Shown: positions 36,304-47,927 of the stretch, piece after piece
How positions within the stretch are numbered: the stretch's first letter is position 1
Layout of the letters: the number at the start of each line of letters is the position of its first letter
From: Streptococcus infantis
GTDB taxonomy: Bacteria > Bacillota > Bacilli > Lactobacillales > Streptococcaceae
Assembly (NCBI RefSeq): GCF_000960085.1
Contig: NZ_JYGT01000007.1
Span: 124,001-188,000, forward strand
Direction: 5' to 3'
DNA length: 64,000 bases
Notes under the pieces: generated by a model
Seen by the model: only the letters and a program-made list of their open reading frames with translations
Database searches by the model: none
Told to the model about the DNA's origin: nothing
Made by a program: the position numbers and the translations under genes

Positions 36304-37116
36304 TTAATCAATCCAATAATTCTTCTCATTTCCTGGTATCTGTTTGTCAGCAGGAGGTGGAGTCATATAATCTTTCCCAAATTCATAGACAAGAATCTCA
36401 TGATATCTTCTTGGTACTTTTAGGATTAGATTTTCATATGGCATATCAATTGTATCATACAGCCATTCTGCTTTAATGCCAGCTGGATAGTATGAATCAT
36501 AAGTTGAACAAACCAAGTCTGTAGAATTTTCAACACTGTATTTTAAGGCAAGTTGTTCTAGCTTTTGATTCCAGAATTGAGGAGATGTAAATCTGAATAT
36601 TGCTGACGCGATATAACGAGGAAGATTTTTAATCCCTCCGTTTTCGTATTTAATTCCTTTAAAGTTCAAAGACGATAGACGAATTAGTTGTTTATAGAGT
36701 TTCATTTTCTTACGATCTTGTTCGTCTGTAACAAGACCATCGTACGGGAAGACATCTACGCAAGTTCCAAGCACAACACTTGGATCTAAAAGATTCGAAT
36801 CTCTCCGTGTTCGAATATCGTAAACACGCATATAACTATATGGATAACCCTTCGTTTCTCTAAAAGAAATCAGCTTATAGTATGGGTGGTTATCGTTTTT
36901 TAGAACTTCGTATAACTTTTCAAATTCATCTCTAGCTAAGGAAATATCTGTATCATCATCCCAAGGAATAAAGCCTTTGTGACGTACAGCCCCAAGCAAG
37001 GTTCCAAAATCGATAAAATATTTAATATCATGTTTTTCACAGATTTTATGTAAATACTCTAGAATATCAAGTTCTACTTGCTTAATCTCTTCTAGACTTA
37101 AAATTCTCTCAGACAT
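36304..37116 (-). CDS. LicD-family phosphotransferase (third copy)
   Basis: 270-residue cytoplasmic LicD nucleotidyltransferase-fold protein, predicted to transfer phosphorylcholine (or a related phospho-alcohol) to a glycan. Motifs: DIKYFIDFGTLLGAVRHKGF then IPWDDDTDISLARDEFEKL, and DVFPYDGL. The C-terminal block reads DYMTPPPADKQIPGNEKNYW; the HH pair found there in its two operon partners is replaced by GN. Start 37116 (MSERIL) follows AGGAG by 8 bases. 37 bases separate it from pce. Confidence 0.88.
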   Translation of the reverse strand: MSERILSLEEIKQVELDILEYLHKICEKHDIKYFIDFGTLLGAVRHKGFIPWDDDTDISLARDEFEKLYEVLKNDNHPYYKLISFRETKGYPYSYMRVYDIRTRRDSNLLDPSVVLGTCVDVFPYDGLVTDEQDRKKMKLYKQLIRLSSLNFKGIKYENGGIKNLPRYIASAIFRFTSPQFWNQKLEQLALKYSVENSTDLVCSTYDSYYPAGIKAEWLYDTIDMPYENLILKVPRRYHEILVYEFGKDYMTPPPADKQIPGNEKNYWID

Positions 37117-37160
37117 CTTTGTCACTCCTATTTTTTACTCTTTCCTAAGATGAAAAAATA

Positions 37161-39317
37161 TTATCCATTCTCTACAATTTTCCATAGTTTGAAGTCATGA
37201 TGGGAAACTTGTTGCTCCACTGGTGGCAACTGCATATAGTTTCCATAATCTGAAGTAAGAATTTCATGGTAGTGTTTTGGTATCATGAATTCCTTACCTT
37301 CAAAATTACCAATTTCAACATTTTCTAACCATTCTCGTTTCCAAACAGGTTTATTCATATCTTTATAGATAAGGTAGTCTACTTGTTCATAATCTTCTAC
37401 TTTTCTAGATTTTGCCAATTCATCGATTTGAGAAACGTACTTATTTGTGTTTGTGAAATAAAAGATAATAACAGAAATATAGCGGATCATTGAATTTACT
37501 ACACTTTTAGTATTCGTAATTCCCTTGAAAGTATAACAACTTAATTGGCGTTTTTTTATAATTTTAGTCATTTTATCCTTAAACGCCCGATCATCTTCAT
37601 AACCATCTACAGGGAAAATATCTACATAGATTCCCATATTCGAATCAATTCGCACATCTTCCTCAAGTAGGTAGGTACGATTATCTTGAACCTTCATGAA
37701 AGGATAAACATAATTGATATTATTTTTATAAGACATGACTTCGTATCGTTCATCTGGATGGGCAATCAAATAATCTTGTAACTTTTCATAATCATCTCGA
37801 AGCATACAAATATCCATATCATCATCCCATGGAATAAAACCTTGATGACGAACTGCGCCAATTAAGCTACCATAAGCTAAGAAATACTTAACACCAATTT
37901 TCTGACAAACTTCATGAATATACTCCATGATTCCTAATTCCATCTGTTGGATTTCAGAAATATCTGTCACTTCCTCATAACGGATATTTTTTTCTTTCGA
38001 ACAGACCGTTAAACCATAGCCAATCACTAACCAGAAAATAATATTGATAAAGTTTGTAGAATACATAATCTGACTTTCAAACAATTGTCCAAATAAAATA
38101 CCAAAAAATAGAATCATAATAAATTTTTCGCTATTCTTCTTAGACACAATTAAATAAGTAACAAATCTTCCAGCGATATAAATTATTAAAATGATGAAAG
38201 AAAGTAAACCTAATAATCCTGAACTTACAAAAATTGTTACAAATATATTGTGGAAGTTCCCACCAATCAGCGAATTCTGAATTTCAAATTTACTAAAGTA
38301 CTCTGTATAGTAATCGGTAACATTTCGAACACCATAGCCAAATAACGGTTTTGCACTTCCCATTTTAATAGCATTTTTCCAAATATAAGTACGTCCACTT
38401 GGTGTCGTCTCGATTAGGTGAAGTTCCCCGTTTTTCTTGGCTATGTCCGAATCTGTCTCTGAATATGATTTGCCTTTATTCAAGTCAATTACAGTTGCCT
38501 TGGCTGCTGAAATATATATAGAAGTTACATAACTAATACCAATATTACTACCTGTGAGTAAGATACTAGCTACTAGAAAAGTAAGCCATTTTTTGAGTAA
38601 TTTTCCTCTAGAAATAAAAAGACAATAAATTCCAAGCATCAAAATGACTGATAAAAGTGCTCCTCTACTCTGCATAGTCGCAAAATAGATTAACTGAATC
38701 AGATTGTTTATCTTTAAATAAACTGAGTATTTACTTCCTTTATGAATAAGATACAAAGCAAAAACAATGCTGATGTAAGAAAAAATAGCACTTGCATTTG
38801 GATTAACAATTCCCCATAGGCGTCCATTCATAACACCATAATAATAGGATTGTTCTCCAATTTTAAATAATATTAAAACTCTAAATATTAAAAGAACAAA
38901 AGCAAATATGGCTGAGAAAAAAGAAACAATTTGAACCGTTCCTGCAATCAAGCGAATTAACTTCTTAAGATACTCTAAATTCACCATGGTAAATAGTAAA
39001 ATGTAGGTAATCATAAAGAAGATTTCAACCATATTTCCCATCAAGTGGCCCGAGCGATTAACCAATGTTGCTACTAGATGGCTCCCCGCTAAAAGCCCAA
39101 ATAAACCTAGGAACTTTTTATCGATTTCTATTCGTTTCCAATTTAATAATAAGGTTAAACAAATACAAAGAACAACAACTGCTGATAAGCCCTTATAAAC
39201 AGGATTTGTTACTTTATAAACTAAGGAACTCATGCTTAAAATCGATATAAAAACAAACAGATATGAAATCCAAAATTTTGATTTTTCAAAGCATTCATTC
39301 GTTTTTGAAAAATTCAT
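37161..39317 (-). CDS. O-antigen-ligase/polymerase-like membrane protein fused to a LicD domain
   Basis: 718 residues. Residues 1 to about 435 form a 10-12-helix membrane domain of the Wzy_C/O-antigen ligase type. The loop WGIVNPNASAIFSYISIVFA and the extracellular part with PSGRTYIWKNAIKMGSAKPL then FGYG are typical of that family. Residues about 445-718 are a complete LicD domain: KYFLAYGSLIGAVRHQGF, IPWDDDMDICMLRDDYEKL, DIFPVDGY, and the end LPPVEQQVSHHDFKLW. One protein thus joins polymerisation or ligation with phospho-substituent transfer. Start 39317 follows GGAG by 6 bases; an upstream TTG is less likely. Confidence 0.85.
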   Translation of the reverse strand: MNFSKTNECFEKSKFWISYLFVFISILSMSSLVYKVTNPVYKGLSAVVVLCICLTLLLNWKRIEIDKKFLGLFGLLAGSHLVATLVNRSGHLMGNMVEIFFMITYILLFTMVNLEYLKKLIRLIAGTVQIVSFFSAIFAFVLLIFRVLILFKIGEQSYYYGVMNGRLWGIVNPNASAIFSYISIVFALYLIHKGSKYSVYLKINNLIQLIYFATMQSRGALLSVILMLGIYCLFISRGKLLKKWLTFLVASILLTGSNIGISYVTSIYISAAKATVIDLNKGKSYSETDSDIAKKNGELHLIETTPSGRTYIWKNAIKMGSAKPLFGYGVRNVTDYYTEYFSKFEIQNSLIGGNFHNIFVTIFVSSGLLGLLSFIILIIYIAGRFVTYLIVSKKNSEKFIMILFFGILFGQLFESQIMYSTNFINIIFWLVIGYGLTVCSKEKNIRYEEVTDISEIQQMELGIMEYIHEVCQKIGVKYFLAYGSLIGAVRHQGFIPWDDDMDICMLRDDYEKLQDYLIAHPDERYEVMSYKNNINYVYPFMKVQDNRTYLLEEDVRIDSNMGIYVDIFPVDGYEDDRAFKDKMTKIIKKRQLSCYTFKGITNTKSVVNSMIRYISVIIFYFTNTNKYVSQIDELAKSRKVEDYEQVDYLIYKDMNKPVWKREWLENVEIGNFEGKEFMIPKHYHEILTSDYGNYMQLPPVEQQVSHHDFKLWKIVENG

Positions 39318-39338
39318 CTTCAACTCCTTTAAATGACA

Positions 39339-40307
39339 TTATTGATTCAAGCCGACAATTTGTCTATAAATCCATGGAGAAACAAGGAGGGACAAAACGG
39401 CTATTTTTCGAAAATTAGTAAAATAAGGATCTTTTAATATCTCAGATAAATGATTAATAATCCACTTTCTCAACGTATTTTTCTCTGTTTGATATTGATT
39501 AGAATCCGTAAAGATTATTTTATCGTATACAGTAATATATGACCAACATTCTCTGTTTACTAATTCAGTTTTTAGTTGTGGGAATATTTGAAAAACTTCC
39601 GAAACAATAATCTTATAGACCTCTATGGTATCAAATACATGTGTATTGACAGAAGTTGTCGCACTTCCCTGACGATGATCATAATAGTAGATTAGTTTAT
39701 CAATAAATACGCTTGTACATTTGGTTTTTAGTAAGACTTCTGTTAAAAACAAAGCATCCTCAGCCAAATGATAGTCTGTATTAAATGTAAAATCTGAAAT
39801 AATCTCTCTTCTAAATAATTTTGCAACAGGGAAAAAAGAAGTTTTACTTGTCGTCAATAATTCTCTCATTGTCTGCTCTGTCGACCACTTTTCTTCTTTT
39901 CCTGAAAAAACTGGTAGTTCTGTAATTTGACCATTTTTTATATGATGGAGACGTGCTACACTAAATCCAATTGAATCATCACCATCAACTGCGCTTAGTA
40001 AAGTTTCCAAGTAATCTGGTGTAATAAAATCATCACTATCAATAAAAGTAATCCATTCTCCTGTTGAGTTTTGAATGCCTACATTTCTAGCATTAGAGAC
40101 TCCAGCGTTCTCAAGATGAAAAATCTTGATATTTCCATTTTTAGAAACTAGTTGATCACATAGTTCACCACTCTGGTCTGTCGAACCATCATTAATAAGA
40201 AGCAATTCAAAATTGGTATAAGTCTGCTTTAAAATCGACTCAACACATCGTTCAAGATACTTTTCTACATTGTATACTGGAACAATAATACTAATTTTTT
40301 CTTGCAT
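39339..40307 (-). CDS. Family 2 glycosyltransferase
   Basis: 322-residue GT-A fold enzyme. N-terminal SIIVPVYNVEKYLERCVESI, LLINDGSTDQSGELCD, the GVSNARNVGI block and the DxD-like FIDSDDFITPDYL. It is soluble with a short hydrophobic C-terminus. It should add a sugar to the lipid-linked repeat unit made by this operon. Its start overlaps the upstream licD by 17 bases, with GGGAG spaced 6 bases from the ATG inside that gene. Confidence 0.9.
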   Translation of the reverse strand: MQEKISIIVPVYNVEKYLERCVESILKQTYTNFELLLINDGSTDQSGELCDQLVSKNGNIKIFHLENAGVSNARNVGIQNSTGEWITFIDSDDFITPDYLETLLSAVDGDDSIGFSVARLHHIKNGQITELPVFSGKEEKWSTEQTMRELLTTSKTSFFPVAKLFRREIISDFTFNTDYHLAEDALFLTEVLLKTKCTSVFIDKLIYYYDHRQGSATTSVNTHVFDTIEVYKIIVSEVFQIFPQLKTELVNRECWSYITVYDKIIFTDSNQYQTEKNTLRKWIINHLSEILKDPYFTNFRKIAVLSLLVSPWIYRQIVGLNQ

Positions 40308-41136
40308 TATATTCTCCCTTATATTCTGTGTAGCTCTTATCCATATCAGCGATTACAGCATCGTGGTGAGGTACTTGCTTGTCTGCCGGCGGTGGTGTCA
40401 TATAATCACCAAAAGCCGTACTGAGATAGGCATCATAACCAACTGGAATAGGCATCTCTGTTCCTTCAAAAGGTAAGAAAATATTATCTTCAAAGGCCTG
40501 AATTGGATATTTTTTCTTCATGTAGCCTGGACCTGAGCATAATTCTGTAATGCCATCACTTTCAGCTGGTCCATACTTGGTCATTTCTTTTTCAGCCTTT
40601 TTCCAGATACGATAGCGAAGCGATTTAGGAGTCAACCCTAGTAAAATGGTACTACCCCACTTCATGAGAGCTCCATGTTTTTCTGGAATGGTTTGTGCAC
40701 AAAAGAGAGAATAAATCAGGGCCCAACGTACTTGTTTCTTACGTTCAGCTGGATTTTTAGGGTAGTAATCCAAGGGAAGAACATCCAGAGCCAAGCCATG
40801 TGGGAGATCTAAATCTTGTTGGTAAGGCTTGATGCAAGTTGTTTCCTTGTCTCGAATAGTGATAAAGAGGTTGCGGTCGATAAAGTCTTTATCACTTTTT
40901 GATAGGAAGTAACGCTCGTCCGCATAACGAGGCCATAGCTCTGCTAATTTTTCATAATCCTTGCGGGGCATAAAGAAGTCTAAATCATCATCCCAAGGAA
41001 TAAAACCTTTATTTCGGAGAGCTCCAATAGCTCCTCCACCACACAAATAACAGAGCAATCCGTGTTCTTTACAAAAGGCGACAAAATATTCAGCCATCTC
41101 TAGGCTACGAGCTTGAATTGCCTTTAAATCACTCAT
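40291..41136 (-). CDS. LicD-family phosphotransferase (first gene of the operon)
   Basis: 281-residue LicD protein. Motifs: LLCYLCGGGAIGALRNKGF, IPWDDDLDFFMPRKDYEKL, LDVLPLDYYPKN and the end DYMTPPPADKQVPHHDAV. Predicted to move phosphorylcholine from CDP-choline to a teichoic-acid sugar. Start 41136 (MSDLKAIQARS) follows AGGAAGAG; further upstream in-frame Met codons overlap the promoter. First gene of the five-gene operon ending in pce. Pneumococcus has a licD3 gene near psr at a comparable place, from memory. Confidence 0.88.
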   Translation of the reverse strand: MSDLKAIQARSLEMAEYFVAFCKEHGLLCYLCGGGAIGALRNKGFIPWDDDLDFFMPRKDYEKLAELWPRYADERYFLSKSDKDFIDRNLFITIRDKETTCIKPYQQDLDLPHGLALDVLPLDYYPKNPAERKKQVRWALIYSLFCAQTIPEKHGALMKWGSTILLGLTPKSLRYRIWKKAEKEMTKYGPAESDGITELCSGPGYMKKKYPIQAFEDNIFLPFEGTEMPIPVGYDAYLSTAFGDYMTPPPADKQVPHHDAVIADMDKSYTEYKGEYNARKN

Positions 41137-41172
41137 CTCATTCTCTTCCTCTTCTATAGAATACATCATTCT

Positions 41173-41181
41173 ATTATACCA
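41173..41181 (-). promoter_or_regulatory. Extended -10 promoter of the licD-pce operon
   Basis: The minus strand reads TGGTATAAT (TG, one base, consensus TATAAT at 41173-41178), about 37 bases before the licD ATG. There is no recognisable -35. It lies downstream of the strong terminator of the aro operon, so the cluster is transcribed separately. Confidence 0.6.
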
Positions 41182-41213
41182 TAAAAATAGTTTATAAATC
41201 CATCTGACCATGT

Positions 41214-41259
41214 GAAAAATCAAAGCTTGAGATACCTATTTTTATAGGTGCCTCAAGCT
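41214..41259 (-). terminator. Terminator of the aro-pheA-LCP operon
   Basis: A 16-bp stem with minor mismatches (41224-41239 and 41244-41259, AGCTTGAG..ACCTAT), 4-base loop, then TTTGATTTTT on the minus strand. Confidence 0.9.
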
Positions 41260-41276
41260 CTGATTCATTTTATATT

Positions 41277-42605
41277 TTATCTAAATCCCATCTGGGCCAG
41301 TTTATTTTGGTAAGCTTTTTGGTCCACTCGAAGGGATTGACCACCGTATACGTCAAAGTCGTCTACCCAGTCTCCAAGTTCTGGAACTGTCAATCTTTCA
41401 ATACCATTCTGCGCACCTTCAAGGACTGATAAACCATTGGTCAATAAGAAAGTATATGGAAGGTTTGTAGAGGTCATGGCGAATACTTTACCAAGAGCTT
41501 CCGAACCAGTGAAAAGTTTTGTCGGATCTTTAATTTGTTGTAAAACAGCAGTCATGACTTGTTGCTGTCTACGAGTACGCCCATAGTCCCCTTCATCATC
41601 ATCACGGAAACGTGCATAGTTGAGAAGAGTCGAACCATTCATCTGTTGTTTCCCAGCTCGAATGGTTTGAGTCGGTGACTCAGTTTCCGTCGCGTGCAAG
41701 TCATCTCCTACAGTCGCTTCTGTAACTGGGACCCCATTTAGAGTTGAAAACTGAGCATCAATGGTCACACCATCAGGGAAAAGCGTATCAATGGCTGTTG
41801 CAAAGGCTTGGAAATCGACAAGGGCATAATATTTGATGTCTAGATCAAAATTATCCTTGAGCACCTTACGAACCCTTTCGGCTCCTTGTTTACCTTCTTG
41901 TTCCCCTAATTCGTAGGCTAAGTTTAATTTATGGTCGGTCTGTTTTTGACCATTGATGACTTGACTATACCCATCAATATAGACCAAGTTATCACGCATA
42001 AAGCTAACAAGCTTCAATTTTTTATCTTTACCACTTACATTTAAAACCATGACAGAGTCCGTCCGAGTTTCCGAACTATCTTGTCCGATACGTCCATCCG
42101 TACCCAAAATAAGAATATTAACTCCATCACGAGTATCCTGTCCATTGAAGACTTCAACCTGAGCAGCTTTGGCATCTTTGGGACCACTTGAACTATTAGG
42201 ACTCGCTGATTGAAATCCCTTTAAGAACATGACGATCATTCCTACTGCTACACAAAGCAATAACATCCCTAACCAAGCAAATAAGCGTTTAAAACGAAAA
42301 CCTCTTTTTTTCTTTTGTTTCTTTTGCTTTGGAAGTTTAGCTTTTGGTTGAGATTGACTAGTACGTCGGCTTGCACGAGTACGATTTGTATAACTTGGTA
42401 GACCGGTGTTAGATTCAGAAAAGCCTTGATATTCTGATTCATCTGTCTCTTCCTTTTCAACCGGACGGACGTCTTGTTGACCATCTAACTTTGCTTGCAA
42501 AAAAGCAAACTCTCTTCTTTCCCTTTCATTTAGATAATGAATATTTTTCAAGAGATAGTCATAACGTAATTTTTCATGGTGTGTTAGAGGATTCTCTCTA
42601 GTCAT
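41277..42605 (-). CDS. psr: LytR-CpsA-Psr family protein (Psr)
   Basis: 442-residue LCP phosphotransferase that attaches undecaprenyl-linked glycopolymers (teichoic acid, capsule) to peptidoglycan. A long basic cytoplasmic N-terminus (about 100 residues with KLPKQKKQKKKRGFRFK) precedes one membrane helix (LFAWLGMLLLCVAVGMIVMF). The LCP domain follows: NILILGTDGR, TRTDSVMVLNV, LVSFMRDNLVYIDGY, NYARFRDDDEGDYGRTRRQQ. It ends the aro operon and directly precedes the licD cluster, which fits a job in joining that polymer to the wall. Its start overlaps the pheA stop by 4 bases. Confidence 0.92.
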   Translation of the reverse strand: MTRENPLTHHEKLRYDYLLKNIHYLNERERREFAFLQAKLDGQQDVRPVEKEETDESEYQGFSESNTGLPSYTNRTRASRRTSQSQPKAKLPKQKKQKKKRGFRFKRLFAWLGMLLLCVAVGMIVMFLKGFQSASPNSSSGPKDAKAAQVEVFNGQDTRDGVNILILGTDGRIGQDSSETRTDSVMVLNVSGKDKKLKLVSFMRDNLVYIDGYSQVINGQKQTDHKLNLAYELGEQEGKQGAERVRKVLKDNFDLDIKYYALVDFQAFATAIDTLFPDGVTIDAQFSTLNGVPVTEATVGDDLHATETESPTQTIRAGKQQMNGSTLLNYARFRDDDEGDYGRTRRQQQVMTAVLQQIKDPTKLFTGSEALGKVFAMTSTNLPYTFLLTNGLSVLEGAQNGIERLTVPELGDWVDDFDVYGGQSLRVDQKAYQNKLAQMGFR

Positions 42606-43446
42606 TCCTTCTCCTTCCCTTTATCCTGTATGGTATAGATAGGGTAAGATCCTAGTATTTTATACTGGATTCCAATCGTTTCTAATTCTTTTTGAGCAAA
42701 ATAGACCAATTCTTTATCAGCATAGTCTACATCAATGATAAAAAAGTATTCACCCAAGGCTGTTTTAAGGGGACGGCTCTCAATTTTAGTCAAGTCAATT
42801 CCACGCCATGCAAAGGTAGAAAGTGCTTTGTATAATGCACCTGGAAGATTATCTGGCAAGGTTAAAGCTAGACTCATCTTTTCAGAACCTGGACTCAAGG
42901 GGATTTGTGGTAAGTTAGGCCCCAAAACCCAAAAACGAGTAAAATTGGCTTCCATTTCTTGAATATCTTGAGCGATCAGCTTTAAACCATATTCCTCTGC
43001 AGAACTTCTTGGGGCAATCGCCGCAAATGGTTGATCAGGATGCTCAGAAACATAGCGCGCAGCGTAGGCTGTACTGGCAGTGACTTCTAGTTGCGCATCT
43101 GGATAATACTCGTCAATAAATTTCTTCCCTTGTGCCAAGGCCTGTGGGTGAGAAAAGATTTTCTCAATTTTAGATTGCCCTGGCACTGCCATCAATTGTT
43201 GGTGAATTGGCTGAACAATCTCTGCCACAGCTTGAATGCGAGCTTGATGGAAAAGATAGTCCAGTGTCTCATGAACACTGCCTTCAATGGAATTTTCAAC
43301 TGGCACTACTGAATAGTCTACCAATCCCTGTTCATAGGCCTTGATAACGTCTGTAATATTTGAAAATGGCTCCAGTTCCTCATGAGGAAAAGCCGTCTGC
43401 ACAACATGGTGCGAAAAAGATCCTTTGGGACCTAGATAGGCAATTT

Positions 43447-43450
<4 letters not shown>
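42602..43450 (-). CDS. pheA: Prephenate dehydratase
   Basis: Monofunctional PheA, 282 residues, converting prephenate to phenylpyruvate. The catalytic domain MKIAYLGPKGSFSHHVVQTA, VPVENSIEGSVHETLDYL and TRFWVLG comes first. The C-terminal ACT domain contains the Phe-binding motifs GALYKALSTFAWRGIDLTKIESRPLKT. Overlaps of 4 bases at both ends tie it to aroK and psr. Confidence 0.96.
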
Positions 43451-45627
<2,177 letters not shown>

Positions 45628-45638
45628 AATTGTCCTCC

Positions 45639-46742
45639 TTATTTAATAACGACTGTGTAATTTGTATTTTCTGTAATGACTTGCTCAGCACGTTTTAAAT
45701 CCTGAGCATTCTTAAAGGAAATTTGCAGAATCCCGTGAATATCTTCACGGTTTTCCTCATTGATATGGATATTGACCAAGGAAGTTCCTCGTAGCAATTC
45801 CAAGATGCGCAAGATAACATCTTCCTCATCGGGAACATCGACATAGAGGTCAAATGAGCTATCTACTCCTCCTCGTTTATGGATTTCCATAGCTTGGCGT
45901 TGCTCACGCGCTTGATTGAAAAAGTTCCAGATTTGGTTTTCATCCCCCTTGCTGATTGCTTGCTCAATCTCGTCCAAACGACCCTTGAAATTCTCGATGC
46001 GTTCAATAATAGTCTCTCGATTAGATAAGAGGATAGAAGTCCACATGCCTGGCTCACTTTCGGCGATTCGAGTCATATCACGGAAACCACCTGCCGCAAA
46101 ACATCGGGCCATCTCATGCTCTTCAGCATATTTGGCAGTTTGTTCCATCAATCCTGAGGCTAAGATATGCGGAAAATGACTGATCTGAGAAGTCACTCGG
46201 TCATGCTCTTCAGCATCGATTTCAATGAAACGAGCGTGCAGACCTGACAGCAAGTCCTTCATTTCTTCAAGCGTGTCTGGAGTCGTTAGGCTCGAAGGTG
46301 TGAAGATATAGTAGGCATTTTCAAAAAGATTAACATCGGCAGAAGCCGCTCCTGTCTTATGACTCCCTGCCATAGGATGAGCCCCTACAAAGCGAACAGG
46401 CTTATCTGCAAAACAGTTCTCAGCTGTAGCCACGATTGCTGACTTGGTCGATCCAGCATCAGAAATAATGACACCTTCTTTTAGTTCCAAAGTTGCCAAT
46501 TCTTGTAAAAAAGCAATGGTTTGCTTGATTGGCAAGGTAAGAATGATGATATCTGCAAGTGGAGCAAAACTGGCAAAATCATCCGTCGCACGATCAATCA
46601 TTCCTCGCTCCAAGGCAATATCTCTAGATGCCTGACTGCGATTATATCCTAAAATTTCATAATCAGGATGATCCCGCTTGATTCCAAGTGCCATGGAAGC
46701 ACCAATCAAACCCAATCCTGCGATATAGATGGTTTTAGCCAT
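45639..46742 (-). CDS. tyrA: Prephenate dehydrogenase
   Basis: 367 residues, oxidises prephenate to 4-hydroxyphenylpyruvate for Tyr. NAD-binding [40 protein letters not shown] with the catalytic His region, and a C-terminal ACT-type domain ([20 protein letters not shown]). Start 46742 (ATG after GGAGTGCTT) is preferred over the GTG at 46748, whose spacing is too short. Confidence 0.95.
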   Translation of the reverse strand: MAKTIYIAGLGLIGASMALGIKRDHPDYEILGYNRSQASRDIALERGMIDRATDDFASFAPLADIIILTLPIKQTIAFLQELATLELKEGVIISDAGSTKSAIVATAENCFADKPVRFVGAHPMAGSHKTGAASADVNLFENAYYIFTPSSLTTPDTLEEMKDLLSGLHARFIEIDAEEHDRVTSQISHFPHILASGLMEQTAKYAEEHEMARCFAAGGFRDMTRIAESEPGMWTSILLSNRETIIERIENFKGRLDEIEQAISKGDENQIWNFFNQAREQRQAMEIHKRGGVDSSFDLYVDVPDEEDVILRILELLRGTSLVNIHINEENREDIHGILQISFKNAQDLKRAEQVITENTNYTVVIK

Positions 46743-46751
46743 AAGCACTCC

Positions 46752-47918
46752 TTAATAATTCTTTGTATACTCCCGATGTTTAGCAACAGCTTCTTTTAAT
46801 TCCTCCAGATTATCAGAAGAGAATTTCTCTAGAATTTCCTGGGCCAAGACCGTTGCTACGACTGCTTCCATAACAACACCTGCTGCTGGAAGAGCGGTTG
46901 GATCACTTCTCTCCACCGTTGCCTTATAAGGCTCATGGGTTTCAATATCGACACTCATTAATGGCTTATAGAGAGTCGGAATTGGTTTCATGACCCCACG
47001 AACAATAATCGGTTGACCATTGGTCATGCCACCTTCGAAACCACCAAGATTATTAGTACGACGAGTATAGCCATCTTCTGGTGACCAGATGATTTCATCC
47101 ATGACTTGGCTACCCTTAAGATAACCTGCTTTAAAACCAAGACCAAACTCCACTCCCTTAAAGGCATTGATGGAGACAACCGCTTGAGCTAGTCTTGCAT
47201 CTAGTTTTCTATCCCATTGAACATAAGAACCCAGACCAACCGGAACACCACCGACAACCGTTTCAACAACACCGCCGATGGTATCTCCATCACGTTTAAT
47301 CTGATCAATATAGTCCTTGATTTCCTGCTCACGTTCTTGGTTGACGATAGAAACTTCTGACTGGGCAGCTAGTTTCTTAATATCTGCGACTGTCAAGTTT
47401 TCTGGAACATCGATTTCCTTACCACCAAAGACAACAACATGGTTAGCAATTTCAATATCAAGCTCAGCCAATAGTTGTTTAGCCACAGCCCCAACTGCCA
47501 CTCGCATAGTCGTTTCACGAGCAGATGAACGTTCCAAGGAATTTCTCAAATCATCAAAGCGGTATTTGATACCTCCTACCAAGTCAGCGTGACCAGGGCG
47601 AGGATGAGTGATTTTTCGTTTGCTTTTAAGCTTGTCTTCAATATCCTCTGCAGACATGATATCCAGCCACTTTTGATGGTCTTTGTTAATGACATCCATG
47701 GTAATGGGAGCTCCTGTCGTCTTTCCATGACGAACGCCAGAAGTAAAGACCACCTGATCGCTCTCAATCTTCATGCGACCACCACGACCGTAACCACCTT
47801 GGCGACGTTTGAGATCCTCATTGATATCCTCGGCAGTCAAAGGAAGACCTGCTGGAATTCCTTCAATAATTGCTGTCAGACGAGGACCGTGTGATTCTCC
47901 TGCTGTTAAATATCTCAT
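46752..47918 (-). CDS. aroC: Chorismate synthase
   Basis: 388 residues, FMN-dependent conversion of EPSP to chorismate. [69 protein letters not shown], and [24 protein letters not shown] are all signature blocks. Nine bases before tyrA. Confidence 0.97.
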   Translation of the reverse strand: MRYLTAGESHGPRLTAIIEGIPAGLPLTAEDINEDLKRRQGGYGRGGRMKIESDQVVFTSGVRHGKTTGAPITMDVINKDHQKWLDIMSAEDIEDKLKSKRKITHPRPGHADLVGGIKYRFDDLRNSLERSSARETTMRVAVGAVAKQLLAELDIEIANHVVVFGGKEIDVPENLTVADIKKLAAQSEVSIVNQEREQEIKDYIDQIKRDGDTIGGVVETVVGGVPVGLGSYVQWDRKLDARLAQAVVSINAFKGVEFGLGFKAGYLKGSQVMDEIIWSPEDGYTRRTNNLGGFEGGMTNGQPIIVRGVMKPIPTLYKPLMSVDIETHEPYKATVERSDPTALPAAGVVMEAVVATVLAQEILEKFSSDNLEELKEAVAKHREYTKNY

Positions 47919-47927
47919 ACATTCTCC

